Source of the DNA: Hyphomicrobiales bacterium
Lineage (GTDB): Bacteria > Pseudomonadota > Alphaproteobacteria > Rhizobiales > Beijerinckiaceae
NCBI GenBank assembly: GCA_900470775.1
Contig: UCBZ01000017.1
Location: 105,181 to 169,180 of the forward strand
Direction: 5' to 3'
Length of the DNA stretch: 64,000 nt
In this document: one piece after another, positions 1 through 9,281 of the stretch
How the letters are laid out: every line of letters starts with the position of its first letter
How positions within the stretch are numbered: position 1 is the first letter of the stretch
Program-made: the position numbers and the translations under genes
The notes under the pieces: generated by a model
What the model was told of the DNA's origin: nothing
The model's input: the letters and a program-made list of their open reading frames with translations, nothing else
The model's database searches: none

Positions 1-1
1 C

Positions 2-1768
2 GTCGGCGAATTGCTGACGCAGAACCTCTCGGTGCTGGTGCTGGCCGATATCGGCGCGCTCGACGGCGACACCGCCGGCAAGATCAACGCCTTCATCCAG
101 CGCGGCGGCGTGCTGCTGCGCTTCGCGGGAGCCCGCCTCGCAGCCGCATCCGACGAGCTGACGCCGGTGCGCCTGCGCCGGGGCGGCCGCACGCTCGGTG
201 GTGGCTTGTCCTGGGAGACGCCGCGCAAGCTCGCCCCCTTCAGCCGCGAGAGCCCCTTCTTCGGCACGGCCATCAACGACGACGTCCGCGTCTCCAGACA
301 GATCCTGGCCGAGCCGGAGGCCGATCTGGCGCGCAAGACCTGGGCTGCGCTGGAGGACGGCACGCCCGTCGTCACCGGCGAGCGCCGCGGCGACGGCATG
401 ATCGCGATGATGCATGTCACCGCCGACACGACCTGGTCGAACCTGCCGCTCTCGGGCCTCTTCGTCGAGATGCTCAGAAAGATCGTCGGCCTTGCCGGCA
501 CCGGCCCTGCTGAACCCCAGGGAGAGGATGCCCGCGTGGAAACCCTGTCGCCGACCCGCGTCCTCGACGGCAGCGGCACCTTCCGCAGTCCCCCGGCCAC
601 CGCCCAGCCCGTAGCCCGCAGCTTCACCGGACGCGCGACGCTCGCCCACCCGCCCGGCATCTACGGACCCGCCGACGGCTCGCTCGCCGTGAATGCGCTG
701 AACCCAACCGACACCCTGCGCGCCATCGACCTCGCGGCGCTCGGGGCGCCGATCCTGCCGGTCGACAAGCCCGTCGCGCTCGACATCCGCCCGCAACTGC
801 TGGTGCTGGCGCTTTTGCTGCTGGTCGCCGACACGCTGGCGACGCTCTGGCTCGGCGGCAGGCTCTCGGTCGCCCGCAGGGCCCGCCGTGCCGCGCCGGC
901 GGCGATCCTGCTGGCGTTGGCTCTGGGCGGCACGACGCTGCTGCCCGAACCGGCACGCGCACAGGCGCAGCCAGCCACCCCACCGACGGCCGTCGCCCCC
1001 CCCGACCAGCGCCCGCCGATCCCGCGCGAGCTCTTCGCAGCCGGCGCCGTGACGCGGCTGGCCTATGTCGTCACTGGCGACAGGGCGGTCGACGACATGT
1101 CGAAGGCCGGGCTGGCTGGCCTCAACATCGTGCTTGGTGCCCGCACCGCGCTGGAGCCGGGCGAAGCCGTCGGCGTCAATGCCGATCGCGATGAACTGGC
1201 CTTCTTCCCGGTGCTGTACTGGCCGATCGTCGCCGGCCGGCCGATCCCGACCGCCGAGACCCTGCGCAAGCTCGAAGCCTATATGAAGGGCGGCGGGCTC
1301 GTGATCTTCGACACCCGCGACGCGATGAGCGCCCGGCCCGGCGGCGGCACCACGCCCGAGGGCGAGCAACTGCGCCGCATGCTCCAGACGCTCGACATCC
1401 CCGAGCTGGAGCCGCTGCCGCGCGACCATGTCCTGACCAAGACCTTCTACATCCTCGACGGTTTTGCCGGCCGCTACGATTCCGGCACGACGTGGGTCGA
1501 GATCCTGCCTCCGGCCGGCGCCGATGGCCGTCGTCCGGCCCGCGCCGGCGACAATGTCTCGCCGATCGTCATCACCTCGAACGACCTCGCTTCGGCCTGG
1601 GCGGTGAACCGGCGCGGCGAACCCCTCGTGCCGCTCTCGGGCTCCGATCCGCGCCAGCGCGAAATGGCGCTGCGAGCCGGCGTCAACCTCGTGATGTATG
1701 CGCTTACCGGCAACTACAAGGCCGACCAGGTCCATGTCCCGGCCCTGCTCGAGCGGCTCGGTCAATGA
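2..1768 (+). CDS. DUF4159-type membrane protein, 5'-truncated by window edge
   Basis: The frame is open to the first base (codons from position 2 read V-G-E-L-L), so the start lies upstream; the TTG at 11 is probably internal. About 588 residues are visible. The first part has a von Willebrand/glutaminase-like fold pattern, then one hydrophobic segment near residues 267-285 (QLLVLALLLLVADTLATLW), an Ala/Pro-rich linker ending in ARAQAQ, and a C-terminal DUF4159-like domain (RELFAAGAVTRLAYV, later GGGLVIFDTRDA). In alphaproteobacteria such proteins follow a MoxR ATPase and a DUF58 protein; those genes would be left of the window. The next gene starts 20 bases downstream and is probably co-transcribed. 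The molecular role is not established. Confidence 0.75.
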   Translation, partial: VGELLTQNLSVLVLADIGALDGDTAGKINAFIQRGGVLLRFAGARLAAASDELTPVRLRRGGRTLGGGLSWETPRKLAPFSRESPFFGTAINDDVRVSRQILAEPEADLARKTWAALEDGTPVVTGERRGDGMIAMMHVTADTTWSNLPLSGLFVEMLRKIVGLAGTGPAEPQGEDARVETLSPTRVLDGSGTFRSPPATAQPVARSFTGRATLAHPPGIYGPADGSLAVNALNPTDTLRAIDLAALGAPILPVDKPVALDIRPQLLVLALLLLVADTLATLWLGGRLSVARRARRAAPAAILLALALGGTTLLPEPARAQAQPATPPTAVAPPDQRPPIPRELFAAGAVTRLAYVVTGDRAVDDMSKAGLAGLNIVLGARTALEPGEAVGVNADRDELAFFPVLYWPIVAGRPIPTAETLRKLEAYMKGGGLVIFDTRDAMSARPGGGTTPEGEQLRRMLQTLDIPELEPLPRDHVLTKTFYILDGFAGRYDSGTTWVEILPPAGADGRRPARAGDNVSPIVITSNDLASAWAVNRRGEPLVPLSGSDPRQREMALRAGVNLVMYALTGNYKADQVHVPALLERLGQ

Positions 1769-1788
1769 CAGAGTTTGGACAGTAAGCC

Positions 1789-3888
1789 ATGTGGAGCCTC
1801 TCCTTCGCGCCGCTCGTCCCGCTGTGGCTGCTGATCGGCCTGGCCGTTCTCGCAGCGCTGGCGGCTGGCGCGGCGATCGTGCTGGCCGGCCGCAGTGCCA
1901 TCCTGCGCGCGCTGGCGCTGACCGTGTTGGCCGTGACGCTGGCCGATCCCTCGCTGGTCTTTGAGGACCGCGAGCCGGTCAAGGACGTCGTCTCCGTCGT
2001 CGTCGACCGCTCGGGCTCGAACCGTCTCGCCGACCGCGCCGCGCAGACCGAGGCCGCGCAGGCCGAGGTCGAGCGCCAGTTGCGCGGCCTGACCAATGTC
2101 GAATCCCGCATCGTCGAGGTCCGTGACGCCCAAGGCTCGGGCGACGGTACCCGCCTGTTCGAGGCGTTGGCAGCAAGCCTCGCCGACGTCCCCTCCGAGC
2201 GCGTCGCCGGCGCGATCGTCATCAGCGACGGCCTCGCCCATGACGCTCCGCCGACCGCCGAGGCGCTCGGCCTGCGCGCGCCACTGCATGTGCTGACCAC
2301 AGGCCGCAATGCCGAGATCGACCGCCGCATCGTTCTGGTCGATTCGCCGCGCTTCGGCATTGTCGGCAAGGACCAGAATGTGCGCCTGCGCGTGCTCGAA
2401 AAGGGCGGGCCGGGCCGCGCCGACCTGACCATCCGCCGCGACGGCGAGATCATCGCGCGCCGCGAGGTCACGGTCGGCGAAACCGTGTCTGTGCCGGTCC
2501 GGATCGACCGCGGCGGCCCCAATGTCATCGAGATCGAGGCTGCCCCGCTCGACAACGAATTGACGCTCGCCAACAACCGCGCCGTCATCACCATCGAGGG
2601 CGTGCGCGACAAGCTGCGCGTGCTTCTGGTCTCGGGCGAGCCGCATCCGGGCGAGCGCACCTGGCGCAACCTGCTCAAGGCCGACGCCAATATCGACCTC
2701 GTCCACTTCACCATCCTGCGCCCGCCGGAAAAGCAGGACGGCACGCCGATCAACGAGCTCTCGCTGATCGCCTTCCCGACGCGCGAGCTGTTCCAGGTCA
2801 AGATCAAGGAATTCGACCTGATCATCTTCGACCGCTACGCCAACCAGTCGATTCTGCCGCTGGTCTATTTCGACAACATCGTCCGCTATGTCCGCGAAGG
2901 CGGCGCGCTGCTGATCGCGGCCGGGCCGGAATATGCCGGTGCCCAGTCGCTCTCGCGCACGCCGCTCAGCCAGATCCTGCCGGCCACGCCCGACGGCTCC
3001 GTCATCGACGAGGCCTATCGCGCCCGCGTCAGCGAACCCGGCAAGCGCCACCCCGTCACCCGAGACCTGCCGGGCTCCGAGGTCGAGCCGCCGCGCTGGG
3101 GCGAATGGCTGCGCATGGTCGGCGCCCGCGCCCGCACCGGCTCGCCCGTGATGACCGGCCCCGGCGACCGCCCGCTGCTGATGCTGGCGCGCGAGCAGAA
3201 GGGCCGCGTCGCGCTGTTCCTCTCCGACCATGCCTGGCTCTGGGCGCGGGGCTTCCGCGATGGCGGGCCGCATCTCGACCTGCTGCGTCGCCTCGGTCAC
3301 TGGCTGATGAAGGAGCCAGATCTCGAGGAGGAGGCCCTGCGTGCCGTCGCGCGCGGCGGCGTCATCGAGGTCGAACGCCAGACGCTGGGCGACAACCCCG
3401 CCCCGGTCATCGTCACCGGCCCCGACGGCCAGTCGCGCTCCGTGCCGCTCGAACCCGGCCGCCCGGGCCTGTTCACCGCGCGCATTCCGAGCAGCGAGTT
3501 CGGCCTGCACCGCATCTCCGGCGACAACCTCACCGCCTTCGCCAGCCTCGGCCCGGAGAACCCGCGCGAATTGATGGAAGTCGTCAGCAACCCCACCGCG
3601 CTTCAGGCGCTGGCCGAAGCGACCGGCGGCTCCTCGCGCCGTATCGGCCAGGAAAGCGGTTCCGCCGTCTCGGTGCCGCGCATCGTGCCTGTGCGCTCGG
3701 GCAGCCAGTTCGCGGGCGCGGACTGGATCGGCCTGCGCATCAGCGATTCCGGCATCGTGCGCGGCGTCTCGATCTCGCCGCTCTTCATCGGCCTGCTCGG
3801 CTTGGCGCTGCTCTTCGGCGCATTGGTCGCCGGCTGGATCGGCGAAAGCGGCCGGCGCTTCAACCGGCGCCCGGACGCGGCTGCGTAA
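1789..3888 (+). CDS. Large membrane protein with glutamine-amidotransferase-like/vWA-like region
   Basis: A 699-residue protein with two N-terminal hydrophobic segments (about residues 7-30 and 36-55) and one near the C-terminus (about 663-685, FIGLLGLALLFGALVAGWIG). Between them is a periplasmic region that begins like a von Willebrand A domain (VVVDRSGSNRLADRAAQ) and later resembles class I glutamine-amidotransferase-like folds (GGALLIAAGPEYAG). It starts 20 bases after the DUF4159 gene and is its usual partner in Hyphomicrobiales. It resembles bacterial BatA/BatB-linked envelope proteins, but no catalytic residues can be assigned from sequence alone. The palindromic repeat that follows separates it from a convergent gene. 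Confidence 0.7.
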   Translation: MWSLSFAPLVPLWLLIGLAVLAALAAGAAIVLAGRSAILRALALTVLAVTLADPSLVFEDREPVKDVVSVVVDRSGSNRLADRAAQTEAAQAEVERQLRGLTNVESRIVEVRDAQGSGDGTRLFEALAASLADVPSERVAGAIVISDGLAHDAPPTAEALGLRAPLHVLTTGRNAEIDRRIVLVDSPRFGIVGKDQNVRLRVLEKGGPGRADLTIRRDGEIIARREVTVGETVSVPVRIDRGGPNVIEIEAAPLDNELTLANNRAVITIEGVRDKLRVLLVSGEPHPGERTWRNLLKADANIDLVHFTILRPPEKQDGTPINELSLIAFPTRELFQVKIKEFDLIIFDRYANQSILPLVYFDNIVRYVREGGALLIAAGPEYAGAQSLSRTPLSQILPATPDGSVIDEAYRARVSEPGKRHPVTRDLPGSEVEPPRWGEWLRMVGARARTGSPVMTGPGDRPLLMLAREQKGRVALFLSDHAWLWARGFRDGGPHLDLLRRLGHWLMKEPDLEEEALRAVARGGVIEVERQTLGDNPAPVIVTGPDGQSRSVPLEPGRPGLFTARIPSSEFGLHRISGDNLTAFASLGPENPRELMEVVSNPTALQALAEATGGSSRRIGQESGSAVSVPRIVPVRSGSQFAGADWIGLRISDSGIVRGVSISPLFIGLLGLALLFGALVAGWIGESGRRFNRRPDAAA

Positions 3889-3902
3889 AGGCCTGGCGCG
3901 TC

Positions 3903-3977
3903 ATGGTCGGGCTTGACCCGACCATCTCGGAAACCAGAGTTTCCGTGTCATGAGATTCTCGGGTCAAGCCCGAGAAT
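3903..3977. repeat. Intergenic palindromic repeat, copy 1 (three hairpins)
   Basis: Three inverted repeats stand in a row: ATGGTCGGG/CCCGACCAT (3903-3925), GGAAAC/GTTTCC (3929-3944) and ATTCTCGGG/CCCGAGAAT (3955-3977). It lies between two convergent genes. The same three-part layout, with related outer arms, recurs at 6441-6537, so this is a dispersed REP/BIME-like element and could also act as a bidirectional terminator. Confidence 0.8.
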
Positions 3978-3993
3978 GACGTCGCGGCAAGCC

Positions 3994-4503
3994 TCATGCG
4001 CCTGGCTTGATCGCGGTCACAGCCCCCCGCCGCTGCGCCAGCACACCCTCGACCAGCTCCAGCGCGAGAAACCGCGCCGGATCGGCCGGCCCCGGCAGCA
4101 GGAGCTGGCCGGGTGGGATCATCTTGAAGCCGAAGCGGGCGTAATAGGGCGCGTCGCCGACCAGCAGGACGAGATCGTGGCCGGCTTCCCGCGCCGCCGC
4201 GATCGAGCGGTTCATCAGGGCAGCGCCGATGCCGCGTCCCTCGAAAGCGGGATCGACCGTCAGCGGTCCCAGCATCAGCGCCTTGTGGCCGCCCGCCATG
4301 ACCGGCGTCACCCGGATCGACCCGACCAGAAACGTGCCGACATGGGCCGCGAAGGTGAGTGCGGGATCCGGCGGCACGCCCTCGCGCAGGCGAAAGGCCG
4401 TGCGGGCGAAACGGCCCGGCCCGAAGGCGCGTTCATGCAGCCGCTCGATCGCGGCCGCGTCGACGGGAAGCTCATGGCGAATGGTCAAGGGAAGCGGATT
4501 CAT
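3994..4503 (-). CDS. GNAT family N-acetyltransferase (YhbS-like)
   Basis: A 169-residue protein starting MNPLPLTIRHELP. It has the GNAT acetyl-CoA site (DPAFEGRGIGAALMNRSI, with the R-x-x-G-x-G/A pattern GRGIGAAL) followed by the conserved tail LLVGDAPYYARFGF seen in YhbS-type enzymes, which transfer acetyl groups to unknown small molecules or proteins. An ATG 60 bases further upstream is in frame, but the extra residues do not look like family sequence, so the internal ATG was chosen. It converges on the DUF4159-linked operon. Confidence 0.8.
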   Translation of the reverse strand: MNPLPLTIRHELPVDAAAIERLHERAFGPGRFARTAFRLREGVPPDPALTFAAHVGTFLVGSIRVTPVMAGGHKALMLGPLTVDPAFEGRGIGAALMNRSIAAAREAGHDLVLLVGDAPYYARFGFKMIPPGQLLLPGPADPARFLALELVEGVLAQRRGAVTAIKPGA

Positions 4504-4685
4504 GACGGAGGCAAACCTGCGGGCAGAACAAGGCTGGACGATGTGAACGCAGGGGTCGCGCAAGGCGCAGGCCTGCCGGAAGCGCGTTCAGCGCGCCGGT
4601 CGTCGCAGCAGTGAAATGAGGTGCCCGTTCGTCATGATGGCGGCGATGTAGCAGAGCGGCAGGCGGTCGTCTATTGCCCTGACGC

Positions 4686-5198
4686 TCACCAGTCGGTGGC
4701 AGGCACGATCCCTTCGGTGATCTCCGTCAAACGCCGCCGCGTCGCGGGTGTCAGCCCGTGCGGCAGCGCATCGAGCGGAAAGAAGCGCGCCTCCGCGATC
4801 TCCATGTCCGGCTTCTTCACCTCGTCGACGACGAAGTCCCTAACGACATAGAGCGCGACATGGTCGCGACGCGAGACATTGCGGTTGAAGTAGATACCGA
4901 ACAACTGCGCGGGCCCTGTCAGCCGGATACAGGCCTCCTCGCGCAACTCCTTCGCCAGTGCCTCGCCCACCGTCTCGCCGGTCTCCACACCGCCGCCCGG
5001 CAGTTGCCAGCCTGGCGTGTAGGTGTGGCGGATCAGGAAGACCTCGCCGGCCTCGTTCCGCACGGCCGCACGGACTCCCAGCGTCATGCCGCGTGCGAAG
5101 CGGAAATAGGTGTGCAGGACCCTGATCTGCAGCCGCTGCAGGCCTGTCAGCCCGGCTTCGGGCTCCCTGCCGCCACTCGCGCCCCCGCTCTCCGCCAT
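4686..5198 (-). CDS. Nudix hydrolase
   Basis: A 170-residue hydrolase of nucleoside-diphosphate-linked compounds. The Nudix box is at residues 69-91 (GGVETGETVGEALAKELREE). It follows the consensus except that Lys replaces the Arg of the RE pair (KELREE) and Cys replaces the late Gly. The glutamates that bind the metal are kept. The preceding TPGWQLPGG is typical of the family. The substrate is not predictable. It is a single-gene unit; the ATG at 5198 begins a hydrophilic Gly/Ser-rich leader, so the true start could be slightly downstream. Confidence 0.85.
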   Translation of the reverse strand: MAESGGASGGREPEAGLTGLQRLQIRVLHTYFRFARGMTLGVRAAVRNEAGEVFLIRHTYTPGWQLPGGGVETGETVGEALAKELREEACIRLTGPAQLFGIYFNRNVSRRDHVALYVVRDFVVDEVKKPDMEIAEARFFPLDALPHGLTPATRRRLTEITEGIVPATDW

Positions 5199-5532
5199 GA
5201 CGACGCCTCCCGATGGTTTCTGATTTGTCTATGCAAATAACGCATAGCGGACACTCATTCTAGGTTCCGTTACGTCACAAACGCGCCGCAAAGGAGGCAG
5301 ATACCACCGGCTCACTGCTGGGGAATTTCGTCATGCTGCTCACCTTTATCATCGCTCGCCTGCGGGCCAAGCCGGCCTTCGTCTGGCAGCCCGCTTTGAC
5401 CCTGACCGATTCGCGCGTCGTCTCCGAGCTCACCGGCGCGGCCAACTGATCGGCCACGCAGCGCGGATGGCGTCGAGTTCGACCCATCTGCGCGCTTGAC
5501 GGCAGCTGGTCGCGAGGGCAAGCGCTGAGGCT
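5199..5532. other. 334-base intergenic region with a doubtful 38-codon ORF
   Basis: No recognised gene. On the plus strand 5333-5449 could encode 38 residues, beginning MLLTFIIARLRAKPAFVW. It has no good ribosome-binding site and I do not recognise the peptide. The segment must also hold the divergent promoters of the Nudix gene and the phosphoesterase gene. No terminator or repeat was seen in it. Confidence 0.3.
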
Positions 5533-6426
5533 GTGTTCAAGCTCGCGCATCTGTCCGACCCGCATCTCGGCCCGCTCGCGGGCTTCTCGCTGCATCAACT
5601 GCTGGGCAAGCGCGCGACAGGCTACGTCAACTGGCGCCGCAAGCGCCGGCACGCCCATGATATGGACATCCTGGCGCTGATCGTCGCCGATATCCAGGCG
5701 CAGCGGCCCGATCATATCGCCTGCACCGGCGATGTCGCCCATATCGGGCTGCCCAATGAATTCAAGACGGCCGTCGCCTTCCTCGACACGCTCGGCCCGC
5801 GCGAGGCGGTCTCCTTCGTGCCGGGCAATCACGACGCCTATGCCCGCTCCTCGCTGAAGGCGCTCGCGAGCCATCTCGGCCCCTGGGTCGCCAGCGACGA
5901 CGGCACGATTGGCTACCCCTGGTATCGCCGGCAAGGCAATGTCGCGCTGATCGGCCTGAACAGCGGCATCCCGACCATGCCGCTGATGGCGACGGGGCGC
6001 ATTGGCGCCAGGCAGATTGCCGCGGCCGAAACCCTGCTCGATCGCGCCCGCAATGAGAGCCTGATCCGCGTCGTGCTGATCCACCATCCGCCCTATGTCG
6101 GCGGCGCCCGGCGCTCGCGCGAGCTGGTCGATGCAGCCGCCTTCGAGACTATGCTGGCGCGCAAGGGGGCCGACCTCGTGCTGCACGGCCATAATCACAA
6201 ATTCTCGCTGGCTTGGCGGCCCGGGCTCGGCCGCGACGTGCCGATCGTCGGCGTGCCCTCCTGCTCGATCGGCCCGCTCGGCCATGGCGAGATGGCGACC
6301 TGGCACCTGTTCCAGATCGAGGGCGACGCCGTCGCCCCTCATATCACGCTGGAGCAGCGCGGTTTCGAGCTCGACGGCACGGTGATGCTGCGCCAGCAGA
6401 TCGCGCTCCACGCCAAGCCGGTGTGA
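5533..6426 (+). CDS. Calcineurin-like metallophosphoesterase
   Basis: A 297-residue phosphoesterase with all the dimetal motifs of the family in order: D9-x-H11 (HLSDPHLG), G66-D67 (TGDVAH), G98-N99-H100-D101 (PGNHDAY), H184 (IHHPPY) and G-H-x-H at 218-222 (LHGHNHKF). This is the pattern of CpdA-like and related cytoplasmic phosphodiesterases; the natural substrate (cyclic nucleotide, phospholipid or other phosphoester) cannot be told. It starts with GTG preceded by TGAGG a few bases upstream. It converges on an SDR gene, with a palindromic repeat in between. Confidence 0.85.
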   Translation: MFKLAHLSDPHLGPLAGFSLHQLLGKRATGYVNWRRKRRHAHDMDILALIVADIQAQRPDHIACTGDVAHIGLPNEFKTAVAFLDTLGPREAVSFVPGNHDAYARSSLKALASHLGPWVASDDGTIGYPWYRRQGNVALIGLNSGIPTMPLMATGRIGARQIAAAETLLDRARNESLIRVVLIHHPPYVGGARRSRELVDAAAFETMLARKGADLVLHGHNHKFSLAWRPGLGRDVPIVGVPSCSIGPLGHGEMATWHLFQIEGDAVAPHITLEQRGFELDGTVMLRQQIALHAKPV

Positions 6427-6440
6427 TCCTCTACGGCGTC

Positions 6441-6537
6441 ATTCTCGGGCGGCGCAAAGCGCCGACCCGAGAATCTCAGGACGCGAAGATCCTGGTTTCC
6501 CAGATGCTCGGGTCTGCGCTGCGCTTTGCCCGAGCAT
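6441..6537. repeat. Intergenic palindromic repeat, copy 2 (three hairpins)
   Basis: ATTCTCGGG (6441-6449) pairs with CCCGAGAAT (6466-6474) around an inner CGGCGC/GCGCCG hairpin; then CAGGA/TCCTG; then ATGCTCGGG (6504-6512) pairs with CCCGAGCAT (6529-6537). The outer arms match those of copy 1 closely. It sits between two convergent gene ends. Confidence 0.8.
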
Positions 6538-6551
6538 GACGAGGGGCAACG

Positions 6552-7298
6552 TCAGATGCAGCGGCCGCCGTCGACCGCCAGCACGGTCCCCGTCACCATC
6601 TCCGCCTCGTCCGAGCACAGGAACAGCGCCGCGTTGGCCATATCCTGGGGCGTCGAGAGTCGGCCCCACGGAATCGAGGCGCGGAACTGGGCGCGCTTCT
6701 CGGGCGTGTCTTCGCCCATGAAGGTCGCCAGCAGCGGCGTCTCGCCCGCGACCGGCGCGATCGCGTTGACCCGGATATGGTCCGGCGCCAGTTCCACTGC
6801 CATGGACTTCGAGAGCAGGTTCACCGCGCCCTTGGAGGCATTGTACCAGGTCAGGCCGGGACGCGGCCGAACACCCGCCGTCGAGCCGATGTTGAGGATG
6901 ACGCCGCCGCCATGCTCGCGGAAATGCGGAATGGTCGCCTTGGCCATCAGGTAGATCGACTTCACATTCACGGCGAAGACGCGGTCGAACACATCCTCCG
7001 GAACCTCGATCATCGGCATGTTGCGATGGCTCGTGCCGGCATTGTTGACGACGATGTCGAGCCGGCCGAACTTCGCGATGATGCGTTCCACCGCCTTGTC
7101 GACGCTCTTGGCCTTGGCAACGTCGCAGGTCACCGCAAAGGCCTTGCGGCCGATCGCCTTCGCCGCTTCCTTGGCCTTGTCGCCATTGAGGTCGAGCACC
7201 GCGACGCGGGCACCTTCCCTGACGAAGGTCTCGGCGATGCCGAACCCAAACCCCTGCGCCGCGCCGGTGATCAGCGCCGTCTTGCCCTTCAGTCTCAT
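6552..7298 (-). CDS. SDR family NAD(P)-dependent oxidoreductase
   Basis: A 248-residue short-chain dehydrogenase/reductase. It has the cofactor motif TGAAQGFGFGIAE (11-23), acidic D37 after beta-2 (VAVLDLN) suggesting NAD(H), NNAG at 85-88, and the catalytic set N111, S139, Y152 and K156 (YNASK). The ending DGGRCI is typical of FabG-like SDRs, which reduce or oxidise small alcohols and ketones. The ATG at 7298 was preferred to an upstream one because GAGGA stands 9-13 bases before it and the family begins at MRLKGKTALITG. Confidence 0.88.
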   Translation of the reverse strand: MRLKGKTALITGAAQGFGFGIAETFVREGARVAVLDLNGDKAKEAAKAIGRKAFAVTCDVAKAKSVDKAVERIIAKFGRLDIVVNNAGTSHRNMPMIEVPEDVFDRVFAVNVKSIYLMAKATIPHFREHGGGVILNIGSTAGVRPRPGLTWYNASKGAVNLLSKSMAVELAPDHIRVNAIAPVAGETPLLATFMGEDTPEKRAQFRASIPWGRLSTPQDMANAALFLCSDEAEMVTGTVLAVDGGRCI

Positions 7299-7410
7299 GC
7301 CGTTTCCTCGCCTTCTTGTGCCGCGACAGTGCTTAGATTCAGCCCCCGCAACAAATGCGTTTTCGCGATCGGGCGGAGACGAAAAAGGTATGGCGGGGCC
7401 TGACTTCACC

Positions 7411-7438
7411 GTCATGCTCGCCCTTGTCCGACCATGAC
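7411..7438. repeat. Intergenic palindromic repeat, partial copy 3
   Basis: GTCATGCTCG (7411-7420) and CGACCATGAC (7429-7438) form an imperfect inverted repeat built from the same arms as copies 1 and 2 (ATGCTCG and ATGGTCG half-arms). Only one hairpin is left, so this looks like a solo or decayed copy. Confidence 0.65.
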
Positions 7439-7472
7439 GAAGAGGCGAAGCGTCAGGCTGAAACGAAAGCCT

Positions 7473-9281
7473 TCAAGCCCCGATTTCCTCCTGCAGCATC
7501 TCCAGCGCCAGCCAGCGCTCTTCCGCCTGCCCGATCTCGCGCGTCACCTCTTCCAGACGCGCGGTGGCCTTGGCGAAGAGCTTCGGGTCGCGGGTGTAGA
7601 GATCGCCCGCCAGCGCCACGTTCAGCTTGGCGGCCTCGGCCTGCAAGACCTCGATGCGCTTGGGCAGCGTTTCCAGAGCATGCTTCTCGTTGAAGGAGAG
7701 CTTGCGCCTGTTGACGGGGGCCGGTGCGGCCGCAACCGGCGCAACCACACCCGCCGGCGACTTGCCGGCGACGATCCTGGCCTTCGCCCCAACGCCGCGC
7801 CCGCGCTGTGCCACCATATCGGTGTAGCCGCCGGCGAACTCGGTCCAGACGCCGTCGCCGTCCGAGATCAGCGTCGCCGAGACGACGCGGTCGATGAAGT
7901 CGCGGTCATGGCTGACCAGCAGCACGGTGCCCTTGTAGTCGGCCAGGAGCTCCTGCAGCAGGTCGAGCGTCTCGAGGTCGAGATCGTTGGTCGGCTCGTC
8001 CAGCACCAGCAGGTTGGAGGGCTTCGCCAGGGCGCGGGCCAGCATCAGCCGGCCGCGCTCGCCTCCGGACAGTGCGCCGACGGGCGTGCGCCGCTGGATC
8101 GGCTGGAACAGGAAGTCCTTCATATAGGCGATGACATGGCGCGGGGTGTCGCCGACCATGACCTGGTCCGAGCCGCCGCCGGTCAGCACATCGCCGAGCG
8201 GCGTCGCCGGGTCGAGGCTTTCGCGGCGCTGGTCGAGCGTCACCATGTTCAGGGAGACGCCGAGCTTCACCTTGCCGGAATCGGGCGCGAGCTGCCCGGT
8301 CAGCAGATTGATCAGCGTCGTCTTGCCGGCACCGTTGGGGCCGACGATGCCGATCCGGTCGCCGCGCGCGACGCGCAGCGACAGATCCTTGATCACGACA
8401 TTCGAGCCATAGGCCTTGGCGACGTTGACCGCCTCGATCACCAGCTTGCCGGAGGTCTGCGCCTCGCTGGCTTCCAGCTTGACGTTGCCGACGGCGAAGC
8501 GCGCCGTGCGGCGCTGCTCGCGCAGGCCGTGGAGCTCGCCGAGACGGCGCTGGTTGCGGGTGCGCCGCGCGCTGACGCCGTAGCGCAGCCAATCCTCCTC
8601 GCGGGCGATCTTGCGGTCGAGCTTGTGGCGGTCGAGCTCTTCCTGCGCGAGGACCTCGTCGCGCCAGGCCTCGAACTCGCCGAAGCCTCTGTCCATGCGC
8701 CGGGTCAGGCCGCGATCGAGCCAGATCGTGGCGCGCGACAGATTGGTCAGGAAGCGACGGTCATGGCTGATCAGCACCATCGCCGAGCGCAGCGATTTCA
8801 GCTCCTGCTCGAGCCATTCGATCACCGGCAGGTCGAGATGGTTGGTCGGCTCGTCGAGCAGCAGGATGTCGGGTTCGGGCGCCAGCACGCGCGCCAGCGC
8901 CGCGCGGCGCGATTCGCCGCCCGACATGGTAGCGGGGTCTTCCTGGCCGGTGAGGCCGAGTTCGTCGATCAGGTACTGCGCGCGATAGGCGTCGTCGCCG
9001 GGTCCGAGCCCGGCCTCGACATAGGCGAGCGAGGTCTTGTAGCCGGTGAAGTCGGGCTCCTGCGGCAGATAGCGCACCGTGCAGCCCGGCTGCACGAAGC
9101 GTTCGGCGCTGTCGGCGTCGACAAGGCCCGCCACGATCTTCAGCAGCGTCGACTTGCCCGAGCCGTTGCGGCCGACGAGGCAGACGCGTTCGCCGGCGGA
9201 TACGGCGATCTCGGCCGCCTCCAGCAGGGGCTGGCCGCCGAAAGTGAGCGCGACGTCGCGCAGATGGAGCAAGGGGGCCAT
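7473..9281 (-). CDS. uup: ABC-F family ATP-binding protein (Uup-like)
   Basis: A 602-residue soluble protein with two ABC ATPase domains and no membrane segments. Domain 1 has Walker A GRNGSGKS (37-44), signature MSGGESRR and Walker B LLLDEPTNHLD; domain 2 has GPNGAGKT, LSGGERGR and LLVLDEPTNDLD. A charged C-terminal region (about 530-600) looks like the coiled coil of Uup, which binds DNA or the ribosome. ABC-F proteins act on ribosomes; Uup is also linked to transposon precise excision. DEPTNHLD/DEPTNDLD supports the ABC-F assignment over a transporter subunit. Confidence 0.9.
   Translation of the reverse strand: MAPLLHLRDVALTFGGQPLLEAAEIAVSAGERVCLVGRNGSGKSTLLKIVAGLVDADSAERFVQPGCTVRYLPQEPDFTGYKTSLAYVEAGLGPGDDAYRAQYLIDELGLTGQEDPATMSGGESRRAALARVLAPEPDILLLDEPTNHLDLPVIEWLEQELKSLRSAMVLISHDRRFLTNLSRATIWLDRGLTRRMDRGFGEFEAWRDEVLAQEELDRHKLDRKIAREEDWLRYGVSARRTRNQRRLGELHGLREQRRTARFAVGNVKLEASEAQTSGKLVIEAVNVAKAYGSNVVIKDLSLRVARGDRIGIVGPNGAGKTTLINLLTGQLAPDSGKVKLGVSLNMVTLDQRRESLDPATPLGDVLTGGGSDQVMVGDTPRHVIAYMKDFLFQPIQRRTPVGALSGGERGRLMLARALAKPSNLLVLDEPTNDLDLETLDLLQELLADYKGTVLLVSHDRDFIDRVVSATLISDGDGVWTEFAGGYTDMVAQRGRGVGAKARIVAGKSPAGVVAPVAAAPAPVNRRKLSFNEKHALETLPKRIEVLQAEAAKLNVALAGDLYTRDPKLFAKATARLEEVTREIGQAEERWLALEMLQEEIGA

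Noticed and set aside
1762..3510. Long minus-strand frame (582 codons) opposite the vWA-like membrane protein gene
   Set aside because: It has antisense composition (Arg/Ala/Gln/Asp-rich without motifs) in a high G+C region, with no ribosome-binding site, and lies wholly on a well-supported gene.
5333..5449. 38-codon ORF between Nudix and phosphoesterase genes
   Set aside because: No ribosome-binding site of quality and no recognisable sequence; listed only as content of the intergenic region.
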